Source: Phoronis ovalis
Taxonomy: Eukaryota > Phoronida > Phoronidae
Length of the DNA: 14,499 bases
Reading direction: 5' to 3'
Assembly (NCBI GenBank): GCA_028565635.1
Contig: JAOXYB010032009.1
Span: 1-14,499, forward strand
The position numbers and the translations under genes are program-made. Position 1 is the stretch's first letter. Every line of letters begins with the position of its first letter. This document shows, one piece after another, positions 1 through 11,500 of the stretch. The notes beneath the pieces are model-generated. The model was not told the origin of the DNA. It ran no database searches and saw only the letters and a program-made list of their open reading frames with translations.

Positions 1-160
1 CGTCCCACGTGACACATATAGAACTTTTGCACTGGCGGGATTTTCAGGGCGACGTCACTCGAGTACTATAGAACTGGTGTGGATTTTTAGTATGTGTCTG
101 CGTTTATCCAGCGTTATTAACAGTCAAACTGTGCTATATCTTTATCGCGGATGTAAGAGG
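1..160. promoter_or_regulatory. CpG-richer patch with clustered promoter-like motifs
   Basis: In contrast to the AT-rich remainder, this edge holds CACGTG (E-box, 6-11), GGCGGGA (E2F-like, 35-41) and GACGTCAC (CRE/ATF-like, 51-58) within 55 bp, plus several further CpGs up to 170. Their close spacing suggests a promoter or enhancer. The direction is not set: it could serve a plus-strand gene starting near 90-220 or a minus-strand gene beyond the left edge. Confidence 0.35.
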
Positions 161-353
161 AGTTGTGCGGCGGGTTTCTACTGATCAAGACCACGCAAGT
201 AGTATATTGCATTGGAAAATGTTTAGTAAAGATGCAGATTTATGCAAACCCTCAGGATATGATTGTAACTTTCATGATATTGCGTCATTTTCAAGATCAG
301 ATATGTTGTTTACGATCTCTGAAGTTTTTATCATGTACATTATTGCTAGCTAA
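72..353 (+). other. Unrecognised open frame at the left edge, possible 5' exon
   Basis: One plus-strand frame stays open for 94 codons from the stop at 69-71 to TAA at 351-353; its only early ATG is at 220 (MFSKDADLCKPSGYDCNFHD...). A different ATG at 92 opens a 30-codon frame that meets a GTAAGA donor at 153. Residue composition from 220 onward looks plausibly coding, and the stretch follows the promoter-like patch, but no family is recognised and no clear donor follows. It could equally be a chance frame. Confidence 0.15.
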
Positions 354-484
354 AATATTTTAGTGCTTCTAGAGAAAATACAATGCTCAATGCTTGCATC
401 GACTCAATGTTGTTGAGGTCTTTCTCTGTTTTACTGGTGTTTTAGGTACGTGTATTGATGATGTGTATTGGATGTTCAGTTAAG

Positions 485-531
485 TCATAAGAATACACCA
501 TTAATAAGTTGTTCCTTAACATCATCAATGC
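485..531 (-). CDS. Probable ankyrin gene exon 3 (short)
   Basis: The acceptor TTTTGTCTTGTTAAAG ends at 532. The next bases GC complete the Gly codon left open by exon 2, then read IDDVKEQLING. This aligns with the second helix that follows TPLHHAALNG in ANKS1/Caskin (pattern G..DV.E.L...). Two outcomes are possible: splicing at a weak donor (GTGTAT at 498, or GTATTC at 496) to exons beyond the window, or read-through to TGA at 487-485, which would make a truncated protein of 91 aa. The phase match and helix pattern support the exon; the length is too small for certainty. Confidence 0.4.
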
Positions 532-729
532 CTTTAACAAGACAAAACAATTGTACTAAATCGGTTTAGTGCAAATTAAACCATCGTTAGTTTTGGGTTC
601 GTAAAAAGAAGCTGAATGCAAGAATATAAAGTCTAATTGTATAATTACAGTAGATATGAAGGAAAAAATGAATATTCAGTTAAGTAATATATATCAAGCA
701 GCTTTGCTAAACGTCCCTTACGAAAAATA

Positions 730-975
730 GAATTGTCTATAGAATTCTATAGAACAATACTATATAATTCCACAGACAATTCTATATAATTCTATTGAAG
801 ATTCTATAGAATGTATAGAGAATTGGACACTTTCTATGGAATTTCTATAGAAGTCAATGGAGGATTCTATGGAATTCTATAGAGGTCTACAGAAGTATAT
901 AGAGGCTCTATAAAAGTATATAGAGGATTGTATACAGTTTTGGTCATTTTTTATGTAATTCTATAGAGAATTGCG
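730..975. repeat. Degenerate CTATAGAATTCTATAG repeat tract
   Basis: Many imperfect copies of TCTATAGAATTC and TATAGAGG/TATAGAAG are spread over this stretch, with substitutions in most copies. It is the same repeat vocabulary as the denser array at 1411-1625 but diverged, which fits an older or less homogenised array. Confidence 0.8.
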
Positions 976-1410
976 GACATTTTTCTTTGATGTATTTATG
1001 TCAGATCCATTATTTTTTACATTATGGTGTTTTATAAACATTAAAATAATTATATTTGCATATATTTTAATAGTATGTAAGTATTTTTATAACAAAATTT
1101 CAGAAAACCACCGTTTAGCTAAAACTTACTATATCTAGCTTCCTTCTGTCTCTTGATGTTTGATACTGATTTAGTTGAACCTGAGTCATAAGTATATGTA
1201 TTCACTACTTGCAAACAAGATCTTAGTAATTCGATTAATGATTATTAGAGTTGTGAAAAATAATTACCTTGATGTTAGTCAAGTACTTTAAATGTAAGAA
1301 ATAGTAACAAGATAGACAAAGAAAGCTTTATAATCATTTCTTAATTTAAAAAAATTATCAGTTTGCATTGTAATAAAAAAAACCTATCACAAAAAATTAC
1401 AATCCAACTG

Positions 1411-1625
1411 CTCTATAGAATTCTGTAGAATTCTATAGAAAATCCTATAGAGCTCTATAGAATTCTATAGAGCTCTATAGAATTCTATAGAGCTCTCTAT
1501 AGAATTCTATAGAGCTCTCTAGAGAATTCTATAGAGCTCTCTATAGAATTCTATAGAGCTATCTAGAGAATTCTATAGAGCTTTCTCTATAGAATTCTAT
1601 AGAATCCTCTATAGAATGTTCTGTA
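1411..1625. repeat. Tandem array of nested palindromes
   Basis: About eight units of 22-27 bp alternate two perfect palindromes, TCTATAGAATTCTATAGA (18 bp) and AGAGCTCT or AGAGCTC. Every unit and the array as a whole can pair with itself on either strand. Units differ by short insertions such as an extra CT or CTAG. A more decayed relative lies at about 730-975, and a two-unit stretch at about 1890-1937. Confidence 0.9.
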
Positions 1626-1952
1626 GGATTTTTTTCTTTTTTTGTGAAATGGTTATAACATTTTGACACTGCTGATTTTGATGCTTATGAATATTTATCA
1701 ATTTAATAATTATAAAGCTAAAATTGTTAATTTACCATAAATAACTGAGCAATTCCTAATAAAACAATTAAACTAATTAATTTATTAATTGCTTAATGCA
1801 CTAAAAAAAAAAAATTGTTAAATCCCAAAAATGTTTTTCATATAGGTACAACTGAATGTTTACTCTCAGAACTATAATATAAGCTTATAGGAAAGCTCTG
1901 TAGAATTTCTATAGAGCTCTATAGAATCTCTATAGAACATTTTCGTAAGGGA

Positions 1953-2174
1953 TTGCCCAGTTATATTCACAAGCCAACAAATTTGAAAACAGTTGTGGTT
2001 TCTTGAGCCTTGAGCTCTCTTCCACATCATGGGTCCTTTTGTAATAGCCACAATGTACACATAGTAATCACAAGTCTTCCATTTGAAAACTGTCCACTTT
2101 TGTCAAAGCATGTATATCAATTAAATATGATCAGACTGTGTCCCCTGTATAAAAAGAGTTGGAATAAACCTTAC
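1953..2174. other. Non-coding stretch between element and ankyrin exon 2
   Basis: A minus-strand frame of 62 codons spans 1872-2060 but runs into the repeat at its C-terminal end and resembles no family. I see no exon or RNA gene here; it is best read as intron 2 of the ankyrin gene. Confidence 0.5.
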
Positions 2175-2343
2175 CATTAAGGATAGCAATCATCAGTGGA
2201 GTGTAGCCAGTACCCTCTTCACGTACATCAACATCAATATGGTCTAACTTCACTTTCCTTGAAGTCTGAGCAAGGGTAAGAGAGGAAGGAAAATTTCTCT
2301 CCTTCTTCTTGATAAACGAACCTCTAGTTGGTACATATAACCG
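2175..2343 (-). CDS. Ankyrin gene exon 2 (linker and first ankyrin repeat)
   Basis: 56 codons plus one base. Acceptor TGTTTCAG ends at 2344; donor GTAAGG begins at 2174. A basic stretch (IKKKERN) precedes the linker, and the C-terminal end is the first half of an ankyrin repeat: aspartates, G-YTPL, then hydrophobic A-I-L-N and a split Gly codon. The phase-0 start matches exon 1. Confidence 0.78.
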
Positions 2344-4794
2344 CTGAAACAATTGATACAGTCATACATTTATAATAAAAGTTTAAGTAATATATTCCTA
2401 TATTTACCATTTGATAACTGTGCAGTAACATTTCAATGCAAAAAACTGTTTATAGAGGGTTTTTAAAACCGATCTCAGGCCTAATCTTGAATCAAAATAG
2501 AGAACTTAGTTAAGATAACAAATATTGTTTGGCACAATTTATCCACACATTATACTTTAAGCTAAACTTTAGATAATAAAATGAAGTATATATGCAACTT
2601 AAATTTTCTAAATTGGTAATTTGTTTTTGTCTGAGTAAATCATGTGCCAGTTTGGGTTAAAACATTTTAAAAGTTTTCAAAATTTAAAATTCAAATGAAT
2701 ATAAATCAAAAACTACATACTTTAGTTGAAACTTTGCACATATAATATTTACATGTATAGCTATTGGAAAAAGTGTCTCAGATTATCGAAATTTTATTTT
2801 ATTCAAAAGATATTAGTTTTCAAAATTTATGCATCAGGAAGAAATTTCAAAAATCTTGAGACAGTTTTGTCACTGTGCAAAGTTTCCACTATGCTGTATG
2901 AGGGGTTTTTGATTTATATTCTTTTGAATTTTACATTTAAAAAAAATTAATGTTTTAACCCAAAATGGCAACCATACAGGTCACATGACTCACTTATATA
3001 AAACAAGTTGCAGTTGTACACTTTCAAAATATATATGAAGTAGTGCATGGTATTGCCCGACAATAGCATAACCTATTATTACTGCTTAAAAATCGTCTAT
3101 CCTATTGATTTGACTATATCTTTAGAATGTGCAAGCAATTTCCTGGAAATTTAGAGGTGTAATAACCAACAGCTATACTTTTTTCTTATCTTTTTTCATA
3201 AATTGTCCTGGAAACGGTTGCCATGGCAGTCATTTTATTTAGAAAATGTGCTAAATTGTAATTTTTTTCTAGTAATTCTAATTATAGTACTATGTAAACA
3301 GTGCATTATAATATAAATTTGTATGCAGAGACATGCTCTGTCATGTTGTCTCCTGATTCTATAGGAAGGTCAACAGATCACTGACTCAACTGGTAAGAGA
3401 TGTAAACATTGGTGGTACAAATTTGTGAATCTGCTCAAAACAGTAACTCCTTTGCAAAATCTTAGATCAACTTGGGATCATTAAAAATACCTATCAAGGG
3501 ACTAATTGAGCAGGAGATTCAGCATTGCAGTGAATTATAGTATCTGAAATATTCTAAAAGGACATTTCATGAAAGTTAAACATAATTATATTTGTATCTG
3601 AAATATGGTTTACGTCAAACAAAGCATAATTTTCATGAATTACTACCAATCTCAAAGCTAGGACACAGGATCTTTGTGAAAATACTTAATTTTTAACGCA
3701 TTCCTGATAAATAAAGTATTGATGTATGCCTGGACTTATGCCAGTGAGATGCACTATACCTTAAATATTAAATTAGAGCTTGAACTACTGCTATATATTT
3801 GTAGATCGATGAGTAGATTTTGTATTAGAGATGATATTATTACTATTATTAAAGATTACATTAATAATTAATTTAATTTAATTACTGTTATTGGTAGCAT
3901 GGCCACTATGCATGAGTGTAATGGTATAAACTTGATATAACTGATAAGACATAGTTGCCAACCCACATTAACCCTGGGACCACTGTATTCAGTTTTTACC
4001 ACAAGAAATCATTCAACCATACAAAATTATCAACTAAAATGTATAACATAACTTTATATGGGGGTAATGAGATAGAAATAATTTGAATCACAAATACTAA
4101 GTGAAATCGTGAAACCTCAGAAAATGATATACAAAATTTGTGATGTAAACATCTTACAGAATATTTCAAAATTTGTGAAACAAAATTAAACTTAGATCTA
4201 CAAAAGAGTTGCCACGTTTACTCCTTTTTTATAAATTAGGAATTATAACACTGTGTATATTATGTAACCTGGCTAATAGACATGTGGGTAATCAATAATA
4301 GATTATAGTGGATTTAAAAGCACAATTAAAGCCATTGTTCAAGGACTTCAAATAATATTTATAAGCCTGGATAGTCGAGATTATGTATATGTCGGAGATG
4401 TCGTAACACAAGTTACACAACTATCTATCCCTTAAAAATCAGCAGCTACGAATGATTAGGATTACATTCTGCAACAGGCAAATATTACTACCAACAAACT
4501 AGGTGAAAAGATCTAGTCTATCCTTTAGATAATCCTAGATTCGCCTCTAAACATCAGTGTAGCGTACGGTCAAGATCAAGCATCTTCCAGCATATATTCA
4601 TATTGTTGAGAAAAAATTATACTTCTATAACACACCCACTCAAATCATAAAGTGTGAAACTGACAAAGAATATTTTACTAGAAATACGAGTACTATGACA
4701 ATTAATATTTGTTCATTGACATTGCTCAACGTACTTCAACTTTATCAAAATTGTTATTTTTAACCGCTTTCAATAATTCCTGTTCTCTTCCCAT
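2175..4794 (-). CDS. Caskin/ANKS1-type ankyrin-repeat protein, N-terminal part
   Basis: Two exons on the minus strand, 4794-4735 and 2343-2175, join in phase 0. They read MGREQELLKAVKNNNFDKVE, a lysine-rich linker, then the ankyrin core DVDVREEGTGYTPLMIAILN. The order MG.EQEL..AV.......V, a 30-40 residue spacer, then (G/S)GYTPL..A.LNG is the N-terminus of the Caskin and ANKS1 (Odin) scaffolds, intracellular adaptors that carry six or so ankyrin repeats followed by SAM domains and SH3 or PTB domains. Caskin and ANKS1 cannot be told apart from this fragment. The frame after exon 2 is phase 1; a third exon from 531 fits. The later repeats and SAM domains are not seen in the window, so the gene either runs off the left edge or is truncated. 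The 2.4-kb first intron and 1.6-kb second intron both carry repeat elements. Confidence 0.72.
2344..4734 (-). other. Intron 1 of the ankyrin gene
   Basis: 2.4 kb from donor GTACGT (4734) to acceptor TTTCAG (2344). Apart from the fold-back element at ~2633-2993 it holds only AT-rich sequence, including short AT simple-sequence runs near 3835-3890. No further exon with ankyrin character was recognised on the minus strand, though a very short exon could be missed. Confidence 0.6.
2633..2993. mobile_element. ~360-bp fold-back palindrome (MITE-like)
   Basis: The stretch is one long imperfect inverted repeat centred near 2810. Pairs seen: CATGTG 2641-2646 with CACATG 2982-2987; TTGGGTTAAAACA 2652-2664 with 2951-2963; the 17-bp GAATATAAATCAAAAAC 2697-2713 with 2905-2921 (perfect); GAAACTTTGCACA 2728-2740 with 2874-2886; GTGTCTCAGATTATCG 2773-2788 with the CTTGAGAC region 2849-2865. 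The left arm lacks about 13 bp present in the right arm. A 74-codon frame across it has no family features and is a by-product. Whole-length hairpins of this size are typical of MITEs and fold-back elements. It lies in intron 1 of the ankyrin gene. Confidence 0.8.
4735..4794 (-). CDS. Ankyrin gene exon 1 (start codon, 20 codons)
   Basis: ATG at 4794-4792 in the context AGCAACATGG; an in-frame TAA lies nine codons upstream (4824-4822), so this is the first usable in-frame start of the long frame. It encodes MGREQELLKAVKNNNFDKVE and ends in phase 0 at a GTACGT donor (4734). The first eight residues match the conserved start of Caskin/ANKS1 proteins (MGKEQEL..A). It is too short to be found by ORF length alone. 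Confidence 0.72.
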
Positions 4795-4798
4795 GTTG

Positions 4799-4845
4799 CT
4801 AAAGGTTTGTGAGATGTGCTTTTACAGGAGACTCCCGCATTTCAT
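4799..4845 (-). promoter_or_regulatory. Two short upstream ORFs in the ankyrin gene leader
   Basis: On the minus strand one ATG at 4845 opens a 7-codon frame (MKCGSLL) ending at TAA 4824-4822. A second ATG at 4840 opens a 13-codon frame (MREPS-like, starting MRESPVKAH) ending at TAG 4801-4799, four bases before the main ATG. Both lie in the presumed 5' UTR and overlap in different frames. Such uORFs commonly lower translation of the main frame; that they are transcribed is an inference, since the transcription start is unknown. Confidence 0.4.
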
Positions 4846-7962
<3,117 letters not shown>

Positions 7963-8216
7963 AAATACTAACATTAATAATGTGAGGTACAGTTAATACA
8001 TTGATAGAAAATTATTAAATTAGGATAAAGTAAGTTGCAGTTTAAAAAATGCAATTAATATGTAGTCATGACGAATCTTTGTTTAGTAAATATTAAGAGG
8101 ATTCTTTTCTGTAGTTGCAACGTTTGTCAGCCAGGGGAATATTAAGAGAAAATATAACGTTTGTTTGCCCTTGCCTGGCCTGGACTATAACTGTCAGTTG
8201 TTCTTCAGAAAATAAC

Positions 8217-8550
8217 AGAAGCACCCATCGAGTCTGTTCCCCATAATATCTGTTCCCCAGACGAGTCTGGTTGGCTGGCAAACCTTAAACAGTTCATCCA
8301 GCTGGTAATGGGGAACAGATCTAATTTGCCACAACAACACCACCACTAAGTGATTTATTTAAGCATGAATCATCATCTGTTTTTGCAAATTTCAGCTGGC
8401 AGATAGAATTCACCTGCATTTTTAGCTGGCTGGTGAATTTAGAAAAATTCAGCTTGCTGGTGAGTGGGGAACAGAGATAACCTTCCAAGCTACATTACCA
8501 AATGGTTTATCTAAGCATGAAACATGCAAACAAAATATGCTGGTTTGCTA
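8217..8550. repeat. Dispersed repeat, copy 1
   Basis: From AAGCACCCATCGAGTC (8219) to at least CCAAGCTA (8492) this matches 14258-14499 in the same orientation, with substitutions and small indels. Copy 1 has an extra ~17-bp stretch near 8239-8257 carrying a second TCTGTTCCCC, and extra bases near 8400-8415. Internally it is tandem: GGGGAACAGA recurs at 8310 and 8466 (156 bp apart) and TTTA(T/C)(T/C)TAAGCATGAA recurs at about 8354 and 8507, so the element continues to about 8550. TGTTCCCC/GGGGAACA motifs in both orientations suggest inverted ends. No coding capacity. Confidence 0.85.
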
Positions 8551-11148
8551 TATAAAGTCATAAAAAATTATCTTTGGGTGCTTCTGAAATAACTTCATTT
8601 GTGTACTGTTAAATTTCAGTGGTAAATGATTATATGTTAGTTTAAAATATTTTGCAGCAGAAAAATAGTGCTACACATAATTTTATATTCAATTAGAGAT
8701 ACTACATTGTTCATCGTATTGAATGCCTATGTGCTCCCTATATGTAGTCCTAAGCTGTTTATCCTACGTAAAATGCATAACAAGTAGCAGAGAATGAAGT
8801 ATTACAAAGATGCATCATATTGACTCATCTCGCATGTCTTTGTGATACACACTGTACAAATTTTTCTACTGATCAGTACCTGCATCTTTATTTGATGAAC
8901 ATATCCTCAGGGCAAGTGTAGTGCTAATGCAAATAAGTTGTGGATCTGGAGCTTTGATGCTATTTGATGGTATTTAATGGTGCTACCAGCAATCTTCATT
9001 TACCCTTGCAATACAAATCTGGGGGGGTAGTCCCAATGGTAGTATGGTGTACTGGGGGCATGCTGCCCAGAACAGTCGCAATTTAATTTCTGATATAAAT
9101 ATGGGTTGCAATTTCCTCCTCGCTGGTATAATTATGGGTAGTAGTTTCATGTTGTGGGTCACTATATAAATCAGGTAGCTGTTTGTCTTTTTTGAATAAT
9201 TGAGTTTCATTTGTCTTTTAAACATGGACAGTGCAAAAAAAAAACAAAGCTCAAAATTTTATCAGTTTCTGCAGTTGATTGACAATGAACCATCAATACA
9301 CATCGAATCTAGCTACCTCAGATATGGTATTTCATAGTTTCGGTATAAATATATATGGATGGTCTTTTTGTAGTATTACCCAGGTATAAACATTATTAGG
9401 ACTGTTGAGGTCCGGTGGCATGTCTCCACCCAAATCAAGACTACCTCCCTGATTCAAAATCCAATGAATTCAACTGTTAATGTTTAAGGTTGTGGTCACA
9501 CTGAGAGTATGTTTACTCATGAGTTTTTTATATTCACAAGAGGTCTTCAAGGACTATTAATATGGACAGATAACACTTTTTACCATGTAAAAGAGGAGTT
9601 GGGTATCTTTAAAGAGAGCTTTTTATTGTCTTATGCATTCATAACACAGAACACACATCTAATGTGTGTAGCCGGCATACTCAATTGTGTGCAGCATCAG
9701 AAAAAGTGGAGTATGGCCTGAGAAATGAGTGCGTAAATCATGAAAATAGTCGTATTTTAGGTGTGACCTGACAATCTTAGTTGTTTTATCTTAATATATA
9801 ATTTTTTTATATTAAAGTATACATATATTTGTTAGATCATGGTGCTTTTAAGTGTTAAAGGTTGTCATTTTGAAGTTAGTAGAAGTATTTATAAAAAGAA
9901 TTATGAATTAGGATTATAGTTGTACTTATAACAATATTATATTATTCCTAATAAAGTACTATCTATTTCCCCCCTCCTTATTGTCAATAACATGTGACAG
10001 CAGCAAGCCAGACACTTTTTATTTCTACCAATAAAGGAAATTGCAATGAAATGCATCTTTATGATATCCTGACCTGCTGTTATGCTGGTTTATCAACAAA
10101 CCATACAGGCTAAGTACAGCAATCCAGATTCTATGACGGCAAGTGAAGACAAGATGATAAGTTGACTGTATAAAGATGGAGAAAATTTGTAACTCACAAA
10201 GACAAGTTAAGGCAGTGTTTGAAGCGCACACATTAAAGTTCTGGTGATTATATAATCAGATACCAGTTCTTCAGTCTGTCACACTGATTGTCACAGTTGC
10301 ATATATAGCTCTGTTGATTTGCTTGGTTAATTATAGCGGTTCATATCTGGTTCATGTTTAATTTGCTTTCAGCGCAAATGAATGCAAATAGTTATTAAAT
10401 GAAATTCATGAGATATTTACCTCACTGAAGGGAAGATCTAGGTAGTTATATAATTATGTTCAACAATGATTTCTGCTTACCTCAGTATTTTTATTTTGCT
10501 ATTAAAAGCCATCAAAAAAATTATGCCAGTAAGAAGATCTATAACCTTCAGAGTGTTAGTATCGTCTATTGCAAATTTCAGGAAATTCAAACTAAGTGAA
10601 ATTGGTTTCCAAAGCTTTCAAGTGTTTTGAAATTACATACCAGTACATTTTGAAATAAGATTACCTCTGCATTTGGTGTATATGGGTTCTGGTACAATCT
10701 GGGGTTTGGAGAATTTGTGGTTTGATAAAATGTATTTATTATGCTTATAAGAAACACATGATACAAAATTAATTCATGCAATTTGTTATAAAAATATTAA
10801 AATTTACATCCATATACTAAATTTCATCAAATAAAGCCTTTCGTAAATACAAGTTCCTTTAGAAAAAAAATAAAAAACACTAATTACATTTTAATGGTAT
10901 TTCACTTGACTAACAAAATCTGTTCAGCTGTTCAGTAAAACATAGGATAAAAGCCAGTGACCTAAAAACCAGTGTACAAGGTGTTTTACTTGTCTACTTA
11001 TTTAATTTGCATACAAATGTATTCAGCTGCTATGCAAGTGCTAACGAAAAAACTTATTTTACAGTAACTACTGTATTTCACTTTATAATTACTCAAGTCT
11101 ACATTGCCAGCACATAGATTAATGTTATGTCCCATCAATATATTACAA
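8551..11148. other. Intergenic DNA between convergent genes
   Basis: About 2.6 kb between SLC35E3 (plus) and the MAM gene (minus). Short open frames of 64-80 codons occur on both strands (8983-9225 minus, 9509-9721 plus, 10025-10231 minus, 10587-10781 minus), but none shows a domain, a sensible start context or linked splice sites. A G-run (9021-9027) and AT-rich runs (9795-9830) are the only visible compositional features. I see no RNA gene. Confidence 0.5.
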
Positions 11149-11154
11149 TTTATT
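11149..11154 (-). promoter_or_regulatory. Candidate polyadenylation signal of the MAM gene
   Basis: AATAAA on the minus strand (TTTATT on plus), about 263 nt past the stop codon, is a plausible distance for a 3' UTR. In such AT-rich DNA the hexamer also occurs by chance; another lies at 10740-10735. Confidence 0.3.
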
Positions 11155-11416
11155 TTTTTTGATAACACAAACAATTCCTGTTTTAGTGGTTTCTTTGTTA
11201 TTTTTAGTTTTTTCTTTTGATTTTACTGTATTACAATACTTTGGTAAAACAAATTCTTATCAACTGAAGCACTGGTTTTACATGAACTGTTGTAAGCTAA
11301 AATGAACTGACTGGATACATGATTTTACAAACCCTTACTGCAAATTAAGTTCTAACAATCTCCTATATTCTGCCTGGATTTTTTGTTTTACTGTGAGGTA
11401 CTTGTTCCTGTCACAC

Positions 11417-11500
11417 TTACACACATTCTCCACCTGTGATAGTAATATCATCAAGGGAGAAATCACCAGACACAGTAGCAGTGGTTCCTTGGAAAGACAC
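11417..11500 (-). CDS. MAM gene terminal exon: end of second MAM domain
   Basis: 27 codons and TAA after acceptor TTTTTTCAG (ending 11501): VSFQGTTATVSGDFSLDDITITGGECV. The last MAM cysteine is followed by one Val and the stop at 11419-11417. The stop is embedded in a consensus donor GTAAGT (11420-11415), so the exon may instead end at 11421 in phase 2 and the protein continue. A minus-strand AATAAA at 11154-11149, about 260 nt downstream, supports termination here. Confidence 0.8.
   Translation of the reverse strand: MSFQGTTATVSGDFSLDDITITGGECV

Larger units (their letters stand above)
714..1952. mobile_element. Non-autonomous element with inverted ends and palindrome arrays
   Basis: The left end TCCCTTACGAAAAAT (714-728) and the right end ATTTTCGTAAGGGA (1939-1952) are inverted repeats differing by one base in a run of A. 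Immediately inside both ends come CTATAGAA-rich tracts. The 1,239-bp interior has no coding frame. It consists of a degenerate CTATAGAATTCTATAG tract (~730-975), AT-rich filler, a dense palindromic array (~1411-1625), more AT-rich filler, and a final tract (~1890-1937). This is the architecture of a non-autonomous DNA transposon. No clear target-site duplication is seen next to the ends, which is the main weakness. It would sit in intron 2 of the ankyrin gene if exon 3 is real. Confidence 0.55.

Noticed and set aside
1411-1625. CRISPR-like array
   Set aside because: There are no unique spacers between repeats; the units abut, are palindromic, and the DNA is clearly eukaryotic.
1872-2060. 62-codon minus-strand frame next to the palindromic element, considered as an ankyrin exon
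   Set aside because: It runs into the repeat, lacks a good acceptor and does not continue the ankyrin helix pattern, unlike the candidate at 531.
2726-2950. 74-codon plus-strand open frame
   Set aside because: It lies wholly inside the fold-back palindrome, has no domain features and is explained by that structure.
8983-9225. 80-codon minus-strand frame
   Set aside because: Starts at a plausible ATG but the sequence resembles no family, has no adjoining splice sites of note and lies in intergenic AT-rich DNA.
9509-9721. 70-codon plus-strand frame
   Set aside because: Length is within chance expectation, no domain, no flanking exons.
10587-10781. Minus-strand frame with SPNPRLYQNPYTPNAE followed by a GTAATC donor, as a possible extra exon of the MAM gene
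   Set aside because: It could be phase-matched to the GTAAGT at 11420, but no transmembrane exon lies between and the next plausible exon (around 10480-10545) fails in that phase.
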